Below the pieces are notes generated by a model. The model had not been told where the DNA came from. It was given only the letters and a program-made list of their open reading frames with translations, and made no database searches. The translations under genes and the position numbers were made by a program. A DNA stretch of 64,000 nt, taken from contig NZ_CAHJXL010000002.1 of assembly GCF_903645315.1 (NCBI RefSeq), positions 248,001-312,000 on the forward strand, read 5' to 3'. This document shows, in pieces, positions 51,497 to 60,553 of this stretch; the first letter of the stretch is position 1, and every line of letters starts with the position of its first letter. Origin of the DNA: Victivallis sp. Marseille-Q1083. GTDB lineage: Bacteria > Verrucomicrobiota > Lentisphaeria > Victivallales > Victivallaceae.

Positions 51497-54379
51497 ATGA
51501 AAAGGAGATGGCTGATGCTGACCGGCATGGTCCTGGCCCTGGGAATGAGTGTGCCGTCCGGTGCGCTCGAAGCAGAATCCACCGTCGACGGCGCAGTCGT
51601 GCGCACATCAAAACTGGAGCTGGAAATCGCCGCCGGCAAGATCGTCCGGATCAGGGAATTGACTACTGGAGTGGAGTTCGGCAGCCCGGCCGGCGCCGCC
51701 GCCGGTATTCCGGCCGGATTGGGGGTGTTCGACGGCGATGCGGCGGAATTGAGCCGGACGCATATTCAGTGGGGCAATCTTGCCACCGGTTCGCTGTTGG
51801 CGCCGCAGACGTTCCGCCAGTATCACCGGCCGGTGGAAGGATCCGGATTCCACTGTGAAGTTACGCCTGATCGTGTGGTGCTGCATTACCGCGGGCTCGG
51901 CGGCGGTGAACAATTTTTTCCGGAAGAAACGCTGACGCTGACGTTGTCGGAGGCGGACGGTGCGGTGGCGGTCGTCGCCGCCGGTGCCGCGCCCGGCGGG
52001 ATTTTCGGCGGGCAGTTGCCGGGGGTCGGTTTGCCGGTCGCCAGCCGGCTGGTGCTGCCGAATTTCGGCGGCATGGAATATCGCGGGACAGGGGCCGAAG
52101 GCATTATGCCGTTGGGCGGAGCACCGTTTCTCGAAGCGCCGGTCCTGGCGGCTGAACTGGACGGCGCAGCGCTCGGCCTGTGGCTGGAAGACGATCATTT
52201 CGGCCCTTATTACGCATTCATCAGCCGCTTGAACGGCCAGTTTTCGCTGGCTTTCGAGCCGCAGAATCTGATGCCGTTCGAGTCGCAGACTTCCCTGCGG
52301 CCGGTGACGCTGAAAATTACCGCGGTTCCCGGCTCCTGGCAGCAGGCGATGACTCCGTATCGCGATTGGTACCGCCGGAAATTCGCCGCTGAACTGGCGG
52401 TCCGGGATGCGGTGGAGTGGGCCGGCAGCATCCATGCGGTCATCGACGTCGTCGGCAGTGAGGACGCCGAACGGCTGGCGGCATATTTCCCGCCGGAAAC
52501 GGTGCTGTGCCACGACTGGAACGGCCGGGCGCCGGACTTTGATACCGAACTGCCGGATTGGACGCCGCGGGCCGGTTATGTCGAAAAGGTGGCCAGGCTG
52601 CATGAATACGGCTTCAAAACGATGGCGTACATCAACACTTACTGCGTCAATGTCGGCTCCCGGATTTTCGAGCGGGAAAAGCTGGTGGATTTTTTTCTGA
52701 CCAGAAAAAACGCGATCTATCAGTACAACCTGACCCGGAAACCGGCGGAGGTCAACGAATTGCTGACTGGCACCATCGTACCGCAACTGCCGGGGGCCGG
52801 GCCGCTGGACGGCATCCGGCCGGGACAACTGCTGTACGGCGACCCGTTGTCAAGGCGCTGGCGCGAATTCCATGCCGCCCAGGCCGCCGAATGGAACCGG
52901 GGCACCGGCACCGACGCCAATTATGAAGATACCGCCGGCTGTGCCGGCGATTTCGGCAACGGCGTCGTCGACGGGCTTTCGGCCGGGGAGGGGACGGTGG
53001 AACAAATGCGTTTGCTGCAGAAAACGCAGCCGCAGGTGCCGATGGCATCGGAATACGGACCGCCGGAAATCGCCTTTGCCGTCAAGTGGCCGCTGAATTA
53101 CGCGCAAGTCTGGGGAGATGACGCCTGGCGGCGTTACCGGCTGCATCATCAACTGCCGGTGACGGCTTTCCTGTTCGGATATTCGACCTGGGTGCCGTCG
53201 GTGGCGGCGGAACGCGATTTCCTCAAACATACGCTGATGGCGGTTTCCGATGCGGCCGGCGGCATGGGCGTCGTCATGGGGGCGGCTTTCGAGCCGGAAT
53301 CGGTCGGCGGTTTTGCCGGCCTGATGACGCTGCGGACCCGCATTTTTACGACCAAACGCTTGAAGCCGTATTTCCCGCCGCAACCGGCCGGCGAATACAT
53401 TCGCTGCGTTTACCGCGGCATCGACGGCATTTATCGTTATTATGACGACGGCACACTTCAACAGATGCTGGATCCGGACGGCGTACCGCTTTACGGACGG
53501 CTGGACGGCGCCGGTTCCTATGCCGGCAGCTTGACTCTGCCGGGCTGGCCGCTGCGGCGGGGAAATCGGCTGGAAGGATTGGATCCGAAACGTTCCTATG
53601 CGCTTTTTCCGGCCGCGCCGGAGGAGGGGGATGCGGCGGCTTTCGAGTTTGACCCGTTGCCGGAGGGCGTCTGGCTGGAGCGCTACTGCGATACCCCGGA
53701 ACTGGTTTACTGCGAATTCGTTTGCGCTCCGGAACGCATGCCGGAGCGTTTCAGGCTGAAATGGCAGGAGACTTTTGCGGAAGTATCGGTCAATGGCCGG
53801 CGTTGTCCGGCCGCCGGGCAAGTTGACCTGGCCGGTCCCTATCCGGTGCGGATTGTTGCGCTGCGGCAAGCCGGCCGGCCAGTCATTCCCGGAGAAACTC
53901 TCGAGACGGCCGGTGTCATGGTGCGGAACCTCGGCAGCAGCGGCATCGGCGAGGGGGAAGCCGAACCGTTGGCCGTATTGCATCGCGGAAGGTTTGCCGA
54001 CGGCGAGGAACGCTATCGGCTGGACGGCCGCCGGGTCCGGCGGCTCGACTGGTTGATCAAAGCGCCGGAAGAAAATTCGGAATTGCTGTTCCACTTGCAG
54101 AATGCCGCCAATTCTCACGGCAACGGCACGGTTGTCCGGCTGCTGGTGAACGGTGTGACCGTCAACGAATTGGATTGCCGGCCGGAAGCGACTACCCAGG
54201 TTCCCTGGGCATTGTCCGGCGCATTCGACACGGATTTGCATGAATGGCGGGTGCCGCTGGAGCGGTACTGCGGGGAAAATGTATTGATTACCGTCGAAGT
54301 GGACCCGAAAGGGGACAGCAACGGCGACGAGCAATATATTTCGATTCCACGCCTGGTGCGAGCCGGCGACGGGCTCTGA
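51497..54379 (+). CDS. Large exported hydrolase-like protein (DUF6259-type)
   Basis: About 960 residues. I chose ATG 51497 because it gives a basic signal peptide (MKRRWLMLTGMVLALGMSVP); ATG 51515 has AAGGAG 7 nt upstream but would lose the Lys-Arg-Arg start. An N-terminal beta-sandwich (KLELEIAAGKIVRIRELTTG) is followed by a barrel-like domain with TMAYINTYCVNVGSRIFERE and TDANYEDTAGCAG, where the acidic residues may be catalytic. Beta-rich domains lead to the C-terminus (LLVNGVTVNELDCRPEA). The layout resembles DUF6259-type putative glycosidases; this is a guess from pattern. It overlaps the end of the pseudopilin gene and should be co-expressed with it. Confidence 0.65.
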   Translation: MKRRWLMLTGMVLALGMSVPSGALEAESTVDGAVVRTSKLELEIAAGKIVRIRELTTGVEFGSPAGAAAGIPAGLGVFDGDAAELSRTHIQWGNLATGSLLAPQTFRQYHRPVEGSGFHCEVTPDRVVLHYRGLGGGEQFFPEETLTLTLSEADGAVAVVAAGAAPGGIFGGQLPGVGLPVASRLVLPNFGGMEYRGTGAEGIMPLGGAPFLEAPVLAAELDGAALGLWLEDDHFGPYYAFISRLNGQFSLAFEPQNLMPFESQTSLRPVTLKITAVPGSWQQAMTPYRDWYRRKFAAELAVRDAVEWAGSIHAVIDVVGSEDAERLAAYFPPETVLCHDWNGRAPDFDTELPDWTPRAGYVEKVARLHEYGFKTMAYINTYCVNVGSRIFEREKLVDFFLTRKNAIYQYNLTRKPAEVNELLTGTIVPQLPGAGPLDGIRPGQLLYGDPLSRRWREFHAAQAAEWNRGTGTDANYEDTAGCAGDFGNGVVDGLSAGEGTVEQMRLLQKTQPQVPMASEYGPPEIAFAVKWPLNYAQVWGDDAWRRYRLHHQLPVTAFLFGYSTWVPSVAAERDFLKHTLMAVSDAAGGMGVVMGAAFEPESVGGFAGLMTLRTRIFTTKRLKPYFPPQPAGEYIRCVYRGIDGIYRYYDDGTLQQMLDPDGVPLYGRLDGAGSYAGSLTLPGWPLRRGNRLEGLDPKRSYALFPAAPEEGDAAAFEFDPLPEGVWLERYCDTPELVYCEFVCAPERMPERFRLKWQETFAEVSVNGRRCPAAGQVDLAGPYPVRIVALRQAGRPVIPGETLETAGVMVRNLGSSGIGEGEAEPLAVLHRGRFADGEERYRLDGRRVRRLDWLIKAPEENSELLFHLQNAANSHGNGTVVRLLVNGVTVNELDCRPEATTQVPWALSGAFDTDLHEWRVPLERYCGENVLITVEVDPKGDSNGDEQYISIPRLVRAGDGL

Positions 54380-54390
54380 CCGAACAAGTG

Positions 54391-54460
54391 CATCGATAAG
54401 GTGGATTCAGACGATTTCGCTTTTGAACGGGCAGATCGTGTCAATCCGGCCTTATCGATG
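54391..54460. other. Long hairpin between convergent genes
   Basis: CATCGATAAGG (54391-54401) and CCTTATCGATG (54450-54460) are perfect 11-bp complements. Pairing continues inward (GGATT with AATCC, ACGAT with ATCGT) with small bulges, leaving a loop of about 19 nt. No T-run follows on either strand. Confidence 0.55.
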
Positions 54461-54478
54461 AATTCTATCGGTTTTCCC

Positions 54479-55822
54479 TTAGCTCAAGCGTCGCCAACTG
54501 CCCCGGCGGTAATAGCCGAGACCGATCAGCGCCGGCGGCAGCGTCGAAAGCGCCATGCCCCAGCAAACGCCAACGAATCCGCCCCCCCATACCATGCCGA
54601 AAAGCCAGCAGAGCAGCAGCCGCAGCAACACTGCTTCCAGCAACGCGTTGAAGAGAGCCAGCGATGCGGCTCCGGTTCCGGTGGCGAAGGCATCGCAGGT
54701 GTACATCACCGCGTAGGCCAGGCCGCTGAAGGAGCAGAAAATCCGCAAGTAAACCACGCCCGTCCGGATCACCTCCGGATCGGAGTTGAAGCAGCCGATC
54801 ACCTGGGCGGCGAAAAGCTGGATCAAAACCACGGCGGTTCCGGTCGAAAGCAGGCTGAGCCGGATTCCGGCCAAAGCGGTTTCGGCAGTGCGGGCGATTT
54901 GGTTGGCGCCCAGATTCTGGGCCGCCATGGCGGTGACGGCCTGGCCGACCGCCCAGCACGGCATACCGGCTAGCGTACTGATTTTCAGCCCGATTCCGGC
55001 CGCCGCCGCGACGGCGACGCCATAGCGATTGAACATCCCCGTTACCAGCAGAAATGCCAGATTGACCACCAGCATCTGCAAGGCGGACGGAATGCCGGTT
55101 TGTAAAATACCGGCCACCTTGTCCGGCCTCATTACCAAGCTCCGCAACCTGAAGCCGCAGAAGAATTCCCGCTGTTTCAGATGGCCGAGCGCAACCGACA
55201 GGGCAACTCCCTGGGCGGTTACCGTCGCCCAGGCCGCTCCGGACGTTCCCAGTTGCAGCCAACCGACCAGCAGTAAATCGAGGACGACGTTGACGACTGC
55301 CGCCACCGCGACGAATTGCAGCGGCCGCCGCGAGTCGCCGCGCCCGCGCAACAGTGCGCAAACGGCATTGTAACCGAAAATGGCAATGGTTCCGCCGCTC
55401 AAAATATCCATGTAGGCGACAGCCTCCGGCAGCGCTTCGTCCGGCAATTCCAGCCAGACGAATATCTGTCTGCTCAGCATCAGGCCGGCGACCGTTACCG
55501 GCAGCGCCGCCAACGCCGTCAAGGTAAACAATGTGCCGATGGTTTCCCGTTCTCCCCGGCGATCACCCGCGCCGCGGGTGCGCGCCACCAATACCGTACC
55601 GCCGATGGTGATTCCCTGGCCGATGCCGGCGATGATGAAGCAGAGCACCGAGGCATTGCTGACCGCCGCCAGGCCGGTGCTGCCGACGAAACGGCCGACC
55701 ACGATCATATCGGTGATATTGTAAAACGCCTGCAGCAGATTGGCGAAAAACAATGGGACGGTAAAGCGGAAAAGCTGTTTCGATACCTTTCCAACCGTAA
55801 GATTCTGCGCGAATTCCTTCAT
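54479..55822 (-). CDS. MATE-family efflux transporter
   Basis: A 447-residue transporter with twelve predicted helices. The family start FRFTVPLFFANLLQAFYNIT and DMIVVGRFVGSTGLAAVSNA, and the second-half repeat TGIPSALQMLVVNLAFLLVT with GLKISTLAGMPCWAVGQAVT, are typical of the DinF/NorM group. These export cationic compounds or lipid intermediates in exchange for Na+ or H+. The substrate is unknown. A promoter, a small ORF and a terminator lie immediately upstream, suggesting regulation by premature termination. Confidence 0.9.
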   Translation of the reverse strand: MKEFAQNLTVGKVSKQLFRFTVPLFFANLLQAFYNITDMIVVGRFVGSTGLAAVSNASVLCFIIAGIGQGITIGGTVLVARTRGAGDRRGERETIGTLFTLTALAALPVTVAGLMLSRQIFVWLELPDEALPEAVAYMDILSGGTIAIFGYNAVCALLRGRGDSRRPLQFVAVAAVVNVVLDLLLVGWLQLGTSGAAWATVTAQGVALSVALGHLKQREFFCGFRLRSLVMRPDKVAGILQTGIPSALQMLVVNLAFLLVTGMFNRYGVAVAAAAGIGLKISTLAGMPCWAVGQAVTAMAAQNLGANQIARTAETALAGIRLSLLSTGTAVVLIQLFAAQVIGCFNSDPEVIRTGVVYLRIFCSFSGLAYAVMYTCDAFATGTGAASLALFNALLEAVLLRLLLCWLFGMVWGGGFVGVCWGMALSTLPPALIGLGYYRRGSWRRLS

Positions 55823-55852
55823 GATTCCGATTCTTTTTTTAAATGACTACAC

Positions 55853-55884
55853 AAAAAAGCTGCGGACGAAACTTCGTCCGCAGC
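55853..55884 (-). terminator. Strong intrinsic terminator 30 nt before the MATE start
   Basis: A 12-bp perfect stem, GCTGCGGACGAA/TTCGTCCGCAGC (55859-55884), followed on the minus strand by six U residues (A-run 55858-55853). It could end the ABC operon or the small transcript described here. Its position directly before the MATE gene also fits an attenuator. Confidence 0.9.
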
Positions 55885-55955
55885 CTTCTGGTATACGACA
55901 AACCCTTGCCGCACGGCGAATGCTCGCCGCCGAACAGCCTGTCGATGAAAAAGAA

Positions 55956-56045
55956 TCAGTTGATCAGCGCCCCGGACAATGTTTCATCGTATCCATTGTC
56001 GGAGCCTGCTTCAATGCAGAATTTTCCCAAAGTGAAATCGATCAT
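55956..56045 (-). CDS. Small ORF of 29 codons in the MATE leader
   Basis: ATG 56045 lies 9 nt after AAGGAAG and opens a 29-residue frame (MIDFTLGKFCIEAGSDNG, then YDETLSGALIN) ending in TGA. A consensus promoter starts transcription about 19 nt upstream. It may be a regulatory leader peptide or a small protein. I do not recognise it. It has no membrane segment. Downstream, a hairpin (55914-55929) and the terminator follow. Confidence 0.4.
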   Translation of the reverse strand: MIDFTLGKFCIEAGSDNGYDETLSGALIN

Positions 56046-56070
56046 ATTTTCAGTCTTCCTTATGCCGTTT

Positions 56071-56099
56071 ACTATAACGATGTTTTCGCCCGCTGTCAA
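56071..56099 (-). promoter_or_regulatory. Promoter of the MATE leader transcript
   Basis: Minus-strand TTGACA (56099-56094), 17 nt, TATAGT (56076-56071), just beyond the stop of the ABC permease gene. Transcription would start near 56064 and meet the terminator after about 210 nt. Confidence 0.7.
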
Positions 56100-56112
56100 C
56101 CGCTCTCAACCG

Positions 56113-57786
56113 TCAGAAACGGAAAATCGCTCCGATTTTCTGCCCCAGCAGCGCTGCCGCTGCTCCGAGGGCGGAAGCCAGAAACAGCATCGCCCAAACG
56201 CCGAAGGCACAAGCGATGAACGGACCGGAACCCATGATCTGGGAGAGTTCGAAAATCGCTTTGGTGATCGGATAGAATTCGCTTTTCTGGGCTAAAATCA
56301 GCGAATCCGATACTTCCAGCATCGAAAAGCTGAAGGCGAACAAGGCACCGACGATCAGGTTGGCCATGATCAGCGGTACGACGATTTTGCGTAAGGTCAT
56401 GATCCCTGAGGCACCCAGATTGCGCGCCGCCAGCTCCAATTCTTCCGGCGTCTGCTGTAAACCGGCGCTGACCGCCCGAACCACATACGGCAGCCGCCTG
56501 ACCGCATAGGCCGCCGCCAGCAGCCACAGCGGGTTGTTGATGGGGTCGAAAAGCGTCCGCGCCCAACTGTATTTGATGCTCATTCCCATGAAGCCGAAGG
56601 CCATGACGATTCCCGGCACCGCCAGCGGCAGCATGGCCAGCAAATCCAGCAGAAAACCGCCCTTGAGCTTCCAGCGCACCGTCAGCAGGGCGGTCAGCAC
56701 GCCGAGCCCTACCGCCACCGCCATCGCCAACAGCGAATAACGAATGCTGTTGATGATGCTCGGTACCACCAACTTGTTGGACAACGCCTGTTCGAAATGG
56801 AAGAACGTGAACCCTTCCGGCCAGACACTGCCGTACCAGTCCCGGGAAAAGGCGGTCAAAACCAACGCCAGATGCGGTGAGACCGCCAGCAATGTCACCG
56901 CTGAAAACGCTCCGCCGGGCAGCCAGCGCTTCCAACCGGCCAGGGGCCGGGCGCCGCTGCCGGCAATTCCTTTCGACAGGGAACTTGCCCCATCCCGGCC
57001 GACCGCCAGCCTGCCGCCGAGATAAAGCGCCGCGGCAATCGCCAGCATCACCATGACCAGCGTATAAGGCAGCGGATTGCTTTCCAGCTCGGAAAGACCG
57101 TTGAAAATCTGCACTGCGGTGATCCGGTTGTAGCCGAACATCAACGGCGTGCCCAATTCGGTAAAACTCCAGATCAGCACGATGCTGCCGCCGGCGAACA
57201 TGCCGGGCCGGATCAGCGGCAGGGTAACCCGCCGGAAACGATACCAGGCGCCCGCGCCCAGGTTGCGGCCGGCTTCCTCCAGCGCCGGGTCGAGGTTGGC
57301 CAGCGAAGTCACCAAATTCAAGTACAGGATCGGATAGAGATGCAGCGCCTCAATCAAACAGACCGCCCAGAACCGGCCGCCGCCGCCCAGAAAATCACAG
57401 CCGGGCAACCCCAGATGGCCCAGTGCCGCATTGACCACGCCATAATGGCCCAGCAACTGTTGAAAACCGAGCGCGCCGACGAATGGCGGCAGAATCATCG
57501 GTGCCATGATCGCCAGGTTGCACCAACTTTTTCCGGGAAACTCGTAACGGTCGTACAGCCAGGCCAGCGGCAGCGAAATCAGGAAAACCAACAACGTCGT
57601 CACCACGGCCACCGCCAGAGAATTCCATAATCCTTCCAGATAAATCGGACTGCGGAAGATTTCCAGCAGCATCGTCCAATTCAACCCTTCGGCGACGACC
57701 GTATAAACCGGCCAGACCAGGAAGACGGCGAAAAATGCCGACAAGCCGCCCGCCGCCAGATATTGTAAAATTTTTCTTCGTCTCAT
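56113..57786 (-). CDS. ABC transporter permease, two fused domains (Fe3+/polyamine type)
   Basis: About 557 residues from the ATG at 57786, which overlaps the binding-protein stop (ATGA). There are two tandem six-helix permease domains, each with an EAA loop: LEEAGRNLGAGAWYRFRRVT in the first and LELAARNLGASGIMTLRKIV in the second. This is the FbpB/ThiP arrangement seen in Fe(III), thiamine or phosphonate importers. It is the last gene of the ATPase/binding-protein/permease operon. The longer frame from 57882 overlaps the preceding gene and has no support. Confidence 0.9.
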   Translation of the reverse strand: MRRRKILQYLAAGGLSAFFAVFLVWPVYTVVAEGLNWTMLLEIFRSPIYLEGLWNSLAVAVVTTLLVFLISLPLAWLYDRYEFPGKSWCNLAIMAPMILPPFVGALGFQQLLGHYGVVNAALGHLGLPGCDFLGGGGRFWAVCLIEALHLYPILYLNLVTSLANLDPALEEAGRNLGAGAWYRFRRVTLPLIRPGMFAGGSIVLIWSFTELGTPLMFGYNRITAVQIFNGLSELESNPLPYTLVMVMLAIAAALYLGGRLAVGRDGASSLSKGIAGSGARPLAGWKRWLPGGAFSAVTLLAVSPHLALVLTAFSRDWYGSVWPEGFTFFHFEQALSNKLVVPSIINSIRYSLLAMAVAVGLGVLTALLTVRWKLKGGFLLDLLAMLPLAVPGIVMAFGFMGMSIKYSWARTLFDPINNPLWLLAAAYAVRRLPYVVRAVSAGLQQTPEELELAARNLGASGIMTLRKIVVPLIMANLIVGALFAFSFSMLEVSDSLILAQKSEFYPITKAIFELSQIMGSGPFIACAFGVWAMLFLASALGAAAALLGQKIGAIFRF

Positions 57787-59390
57787 TTGCCTTGCCTCGC
57801 CAGTTCCGCCGCCCGCAGATAATGCTGTTGCGCCTGTTTCGTCCATTCCCGCCGCAACGCCACCACCTGGGCCATCGACCAATTTTGCTGCGGATACAGT
57901 AATTCATCCAGGCGGCCGGCCTCTTCATAGGCGAACGGCAGCCAATTGAACTGCGCCATCGCTTCCGGCACCGCCTCCGGACCGCCCGCCTCCAGAATGG
58001 CCTGCCAGGCCGCCTGCAATTCATCCAGCGGGTCGAGCACCACGCATTTGATCAGGACCCGGATCAAATTGAAATAAGCGCCGGTCAAACGGCCGTCGTA
58101 TTCGAATGCTCCGCCGCCTTCGTAGGGATTGTAGTCGCCGTCGGCCAGAAACGGTTTGAATTCTCCGACGTAAAGATCCCGGCGGATCGGCGGCCGCCGG
58201 ATGACATATTTGACCGGGCCACCCGGGGTGCCGACCTTAAAATCCCATAACTTCTGGCCGTCGAGCGACAGCAGGAAATCAAGAAACGCTTCCGCCGCCG
58301 GCCGGTTCGGTGCTCCGCGCAACAGTTGAACCGGGTCGGCGGTGATAGAACTGCCGCTTTCCGGCAAGACATAAACAATCCGGGAAATTCCATTGTTCTG
58401 GCCGGCCGTCCATTCCGCTTCGGCGAACGCGTAGAAATCGATACACATCCCGGCGGCGGCATTGCCGGAAGCAACATCCCGGGTCACCTTGCCGGCACTG
58501 TCGGTAATCGTGACGGCGTTGCCGGCAATCCGCTTGATCAGATTCATGCCGTTCGCCCAGCCGTCCGCCACCCCATGCTCCAGATCGGATTTCTGTGCCT
58601 GCTGCATGTTTTGCTGCAGAATCATTTCGAAACATTTGGTGATCGAGCCGGATTTCGTCGGATCGGCCACCGACAGGGTTCGGAAAAACTTTCCCTCTCC
58701 CAGGTCGCTCCAGGAGTGCGGCGGCGTTCCGCCCAGTTCAGCCAGGCGGTCCGGATTGTAGCAAATGCCGAATGAAGAAAGACAGACGCCATAGGTGCGC
58801 CCCTGTAAATCAAACAGCGTCTCGCCGCTGAAACTGGCCGGAATGACTTCCGGCCGGAAAATATCCGGATGACGCCGGGCAACGCCGCCGTCCACGGCAA
58901 ATCCCCGCGCCGCATGTTTTTGCTGATCGTACATGCCGCCGCCGAAAAAGAGATCGACGCCGATGCCGACATCCGAATTCAAGAACAGTTCCCGTGCTTT
59001 TACGGCGCGCGGCGAAGCCGTCGCCGGATTGAGCCGATGGTTGGCGTAGTTGACGGCGATCTCCTCATCCCAACCGCCATTGGCCGGATCGCTCAGAAAA
59101 TATTCGCGGAAAGCCGCCTCATAACGGTCGTCGATGTAGCGGACGATATCGGAAGAACCGCCCGGGCTTCGCCAGTCGATGACGATATCCCGGCCATAAT
59201 GTTCCCGGTAGTATTTTTGAAACGCCCGTTCAAACTCATAGCGGATCGATTCGGAATGCGGGGTCAGGACGACCAGCGTTTCCGCTCCGTCCCTGGTCAG
59301 GCGATCTTCCGCCGCCGGCTGCAGCAAAAGCGGGATTGCCAGCAGCAGCAGCGGCAGCAGTGCCAGCCCATTCTGCCAGCGTTTTTTCAC
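57783..59390 (-). CDS. ABC transporter substrate-binding protein
   Basis: About 535 residues from GTG 59390, 7 nt after GGAGG and overlapping the ATPase stop (GTGA). The N-terminal KKRW plus LALLPLLLLAIPLLLQ is a signal peptide. The mature part resembles type 2 binding proteins for iron or polyamines (TLVVLTPHSESIRYEFERAF; GVCLSSFGICYNPDRLAELG). It is longer than usual (300-350 residues), with an extra C-terminal helical region of about 150 residues. The ligand is not evident. Confidence 0.85.
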   Translation of the reverse strand: MKKRWQNGLALLPLLLLAIPLLLQPAAEDRLTRDGAETLVVLTPHSESIRYEFERAFQKYYREHYGRDIVIDWRSPGGSSDIVRYIDDRYEAAFREYFLSDPANGGWDEEIAVNYANHRLNPATASPRAVKARELFLNSDVGIGVDLFFGGGMYDQQKHAARGFAVDGGVARRHPDIFRPEVIPASFSGETLFDLQGRTYGVCLSSFGICYNPDRLAELGGTPPHSWSDLGEGKFFRTLSVADPTKSGSITKCFEMILQQNMQQAQKSDLEHGVADGWANGMNLIKRIAGNAVTITDSAGKVTRDVASGNAAAGMCIDFYAFAEAEWTAGQNNGISRIVYVLPESGSSITADPVQLLRGAPNRPAAEAFLDFLLSLDGQKLWDFKVGTPGGPVKYVIRRPPIRRDLYVGEFKPFLADGDYNPYEGGGAFEYDGRLTGAYFNLIRVLIKCVVLDPLDELQAAWQAILEAGGPEAVPEAMAQFNWLPFAYEEAGRLDELLYPQQNWSMAQVVALRREWTKQAQQHYLRAAELARQGK

Positions 59391-60463
59391 CGTTCCGCCT
59401 CCAGAATGACGATATCTTCCGGCGCCACTTGCACCCGCAGGGTGTCCCCGGGCAGCCGCGGCCGCGGCGACAGTTCGTTCATCACCAGCCGGCTGCCGTC
59501 TCCGGCCTTCAAACTCCAACTGCCGCTTTCGCCAAGGAACGTTCCCTCCGTCAATACCGCTTCAAAGCTATTTTCCAATTCTTCGTCCGCCGCCGGCCGG
59601 ATGCTTTCCGGCCGGATCAGCAATTCCACGCAGTCTCCGGCCGCCAACGGCTTGGCCGGCGACGGCACCGACAGTTCTCCCCAGCCGCACGCCACCCGGA
59701 TTCGAACTGCCGTCACCGCCGTGATCGTCGCCGGAATAAAGTTGGCTTCTCCCAGAAATGCACCGACAAAACGGTTGCAGGGCTGCCGGTAAATCTCCTG
59801 TGGCGTCCCGATCTGCTGCAATTTGCCTTGATTCAAGACCGCGATACGGTCCGCCATGCTCAACGCCTCCTTGCGGTCATGCGTCACATAGATGGCGGTC
59901 TGGCGGCGTTCCTTGCAGATTCGGCGGATTTCCAGCCGCATGATATCCCGCAAACGGGCATCCAGATTCGACAACGGTTCATCCAGCAGCAGCACCGCCG
60001 GTTCCACCGCCAGGGCTCTGGCCAACGCCACCCGCTGCTGTTGTCCGCCGGATAAGGATGGAATTTTACGGTCGCGCAATTCTCCGAGCTGGACGATTTC
60101 CAACGCCTCCGCCACCCGGCGGTTCAATTCCGCTCCTTTGACGCCGCTGGCCCGCAAGCCGAATGCCACGTTTTCGAACACCGACAGATGCGGCCACAGC
60201 GCATAACTTTGAAATACCATCGCCGCCTGGCGTTTCTCCGGCGGCAATTGATCGATTCTGGCCGCGTTGAAGAAAATTTCGCCTTCATCCGGCGCGATCA
60301 AGCCGGCTAGAATCCGCAGCAAGGTGGATTTGCCGCAGCCGGACGGCCCCAACAAAAAAAACAGTTCTCCGGGTTGAATCGACAAATCGATCGGCTCCAA
60401 CACCCGTTTGCCGGGCTGGTAAGCTTTGCAGATTCCTTTTAAATCAATTGCAGTCGCCGTCAT
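59387..60463 (-). CDS. ABC transporter ATP-binding protein (PotA/FbpC type)
   Basis: A 358-residue ATPase. Walker A GPSGCGKST, the Q-loop MVFQSYALWPHLSVFENVAF, signature LSGGQQQRVALARAL, Walker B VLLLDEPLSNLD and switch His in YVTHDRKEAL are all intact. A C-terminal TOBE-like domain follows (VELLIRPESIRPA). It is first in the operon with the binding protein and permease. The ribosome-binding site is weak. Fe(III), spermidine/putrescine and phosphonate are all possible substrates. Confidence 0.93.
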   Translation of the reverse strand: MTATAIDLKGICKAYQPGKRVLEPIDLSIQPGELFFLLGPSGCGKSTLLRILAGLIAPDEGEIFFNAARIDQLPPEKRQAAMVFQSYALWPHLSVFENVAFGLRASGVKGAELNRRVAEALEIVQLGELRDRKIPSLSGGQQQRVALARALAVEPAVLLLDEPLSNLDARLRDIMRLEIRRICKERRQTAIYVTHDRKEALSMADRIAVLNQGKLQQIGTPQEIYRQPCNRFVGAFLGEANFIPATITAVTAVRIRVACGWGELSVPSPAKPLAAGDCVELLIRPESIRPAADEELENSFEAVLTEGTFLGESGSWSLKAGDGSRLVMNELSPRPRLPGDTLRVQVAPEDIVILEAER

Positions 60464-60502
60464 TTTTCTTGAATTTCTACTGGTTGAAGAGATACGAATC
60501 GG

Positions 60503-60533
60503 CCCCCGAAGGGAAAATGTCCCTTCGAGAGCC
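60503..60533. other. Hairpin between the nitroreductase and ABC operon
   Basis: CGAAGGGA (60507-60514) pairs with TCCCTTCG (60520-60527) around a 5-nt loop, with outer GGC/GCC pairing. No T-run follows on either strand, so it is not a standard terminator. Confidence 0.35.
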
Positions 60534-60553
60534 CTGAACCCGCTGTGATTGCC

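Noticed and set aside
52850-54334. Open frame antisense to the 51.5-54.4 kb gene (494 codons)
   Set aside because: No recognisable motif; composition typical of a shadow frame.
55839-56045. Extension of the 29-codon ORF past its TGA to a TAA at 55839, possibly as a recoded stop
   Set aside because: The extra 38 codons read straight through the terminator hairpin, and I see no recoding structure next to the TGA; the in-frame continuation is most likely chance.
60503-60533. Terminator between the nitroreductase and ABC genes
   Set aside because: Stem is good but there is no U-tract on either strand, so I list it only as a hairpin.
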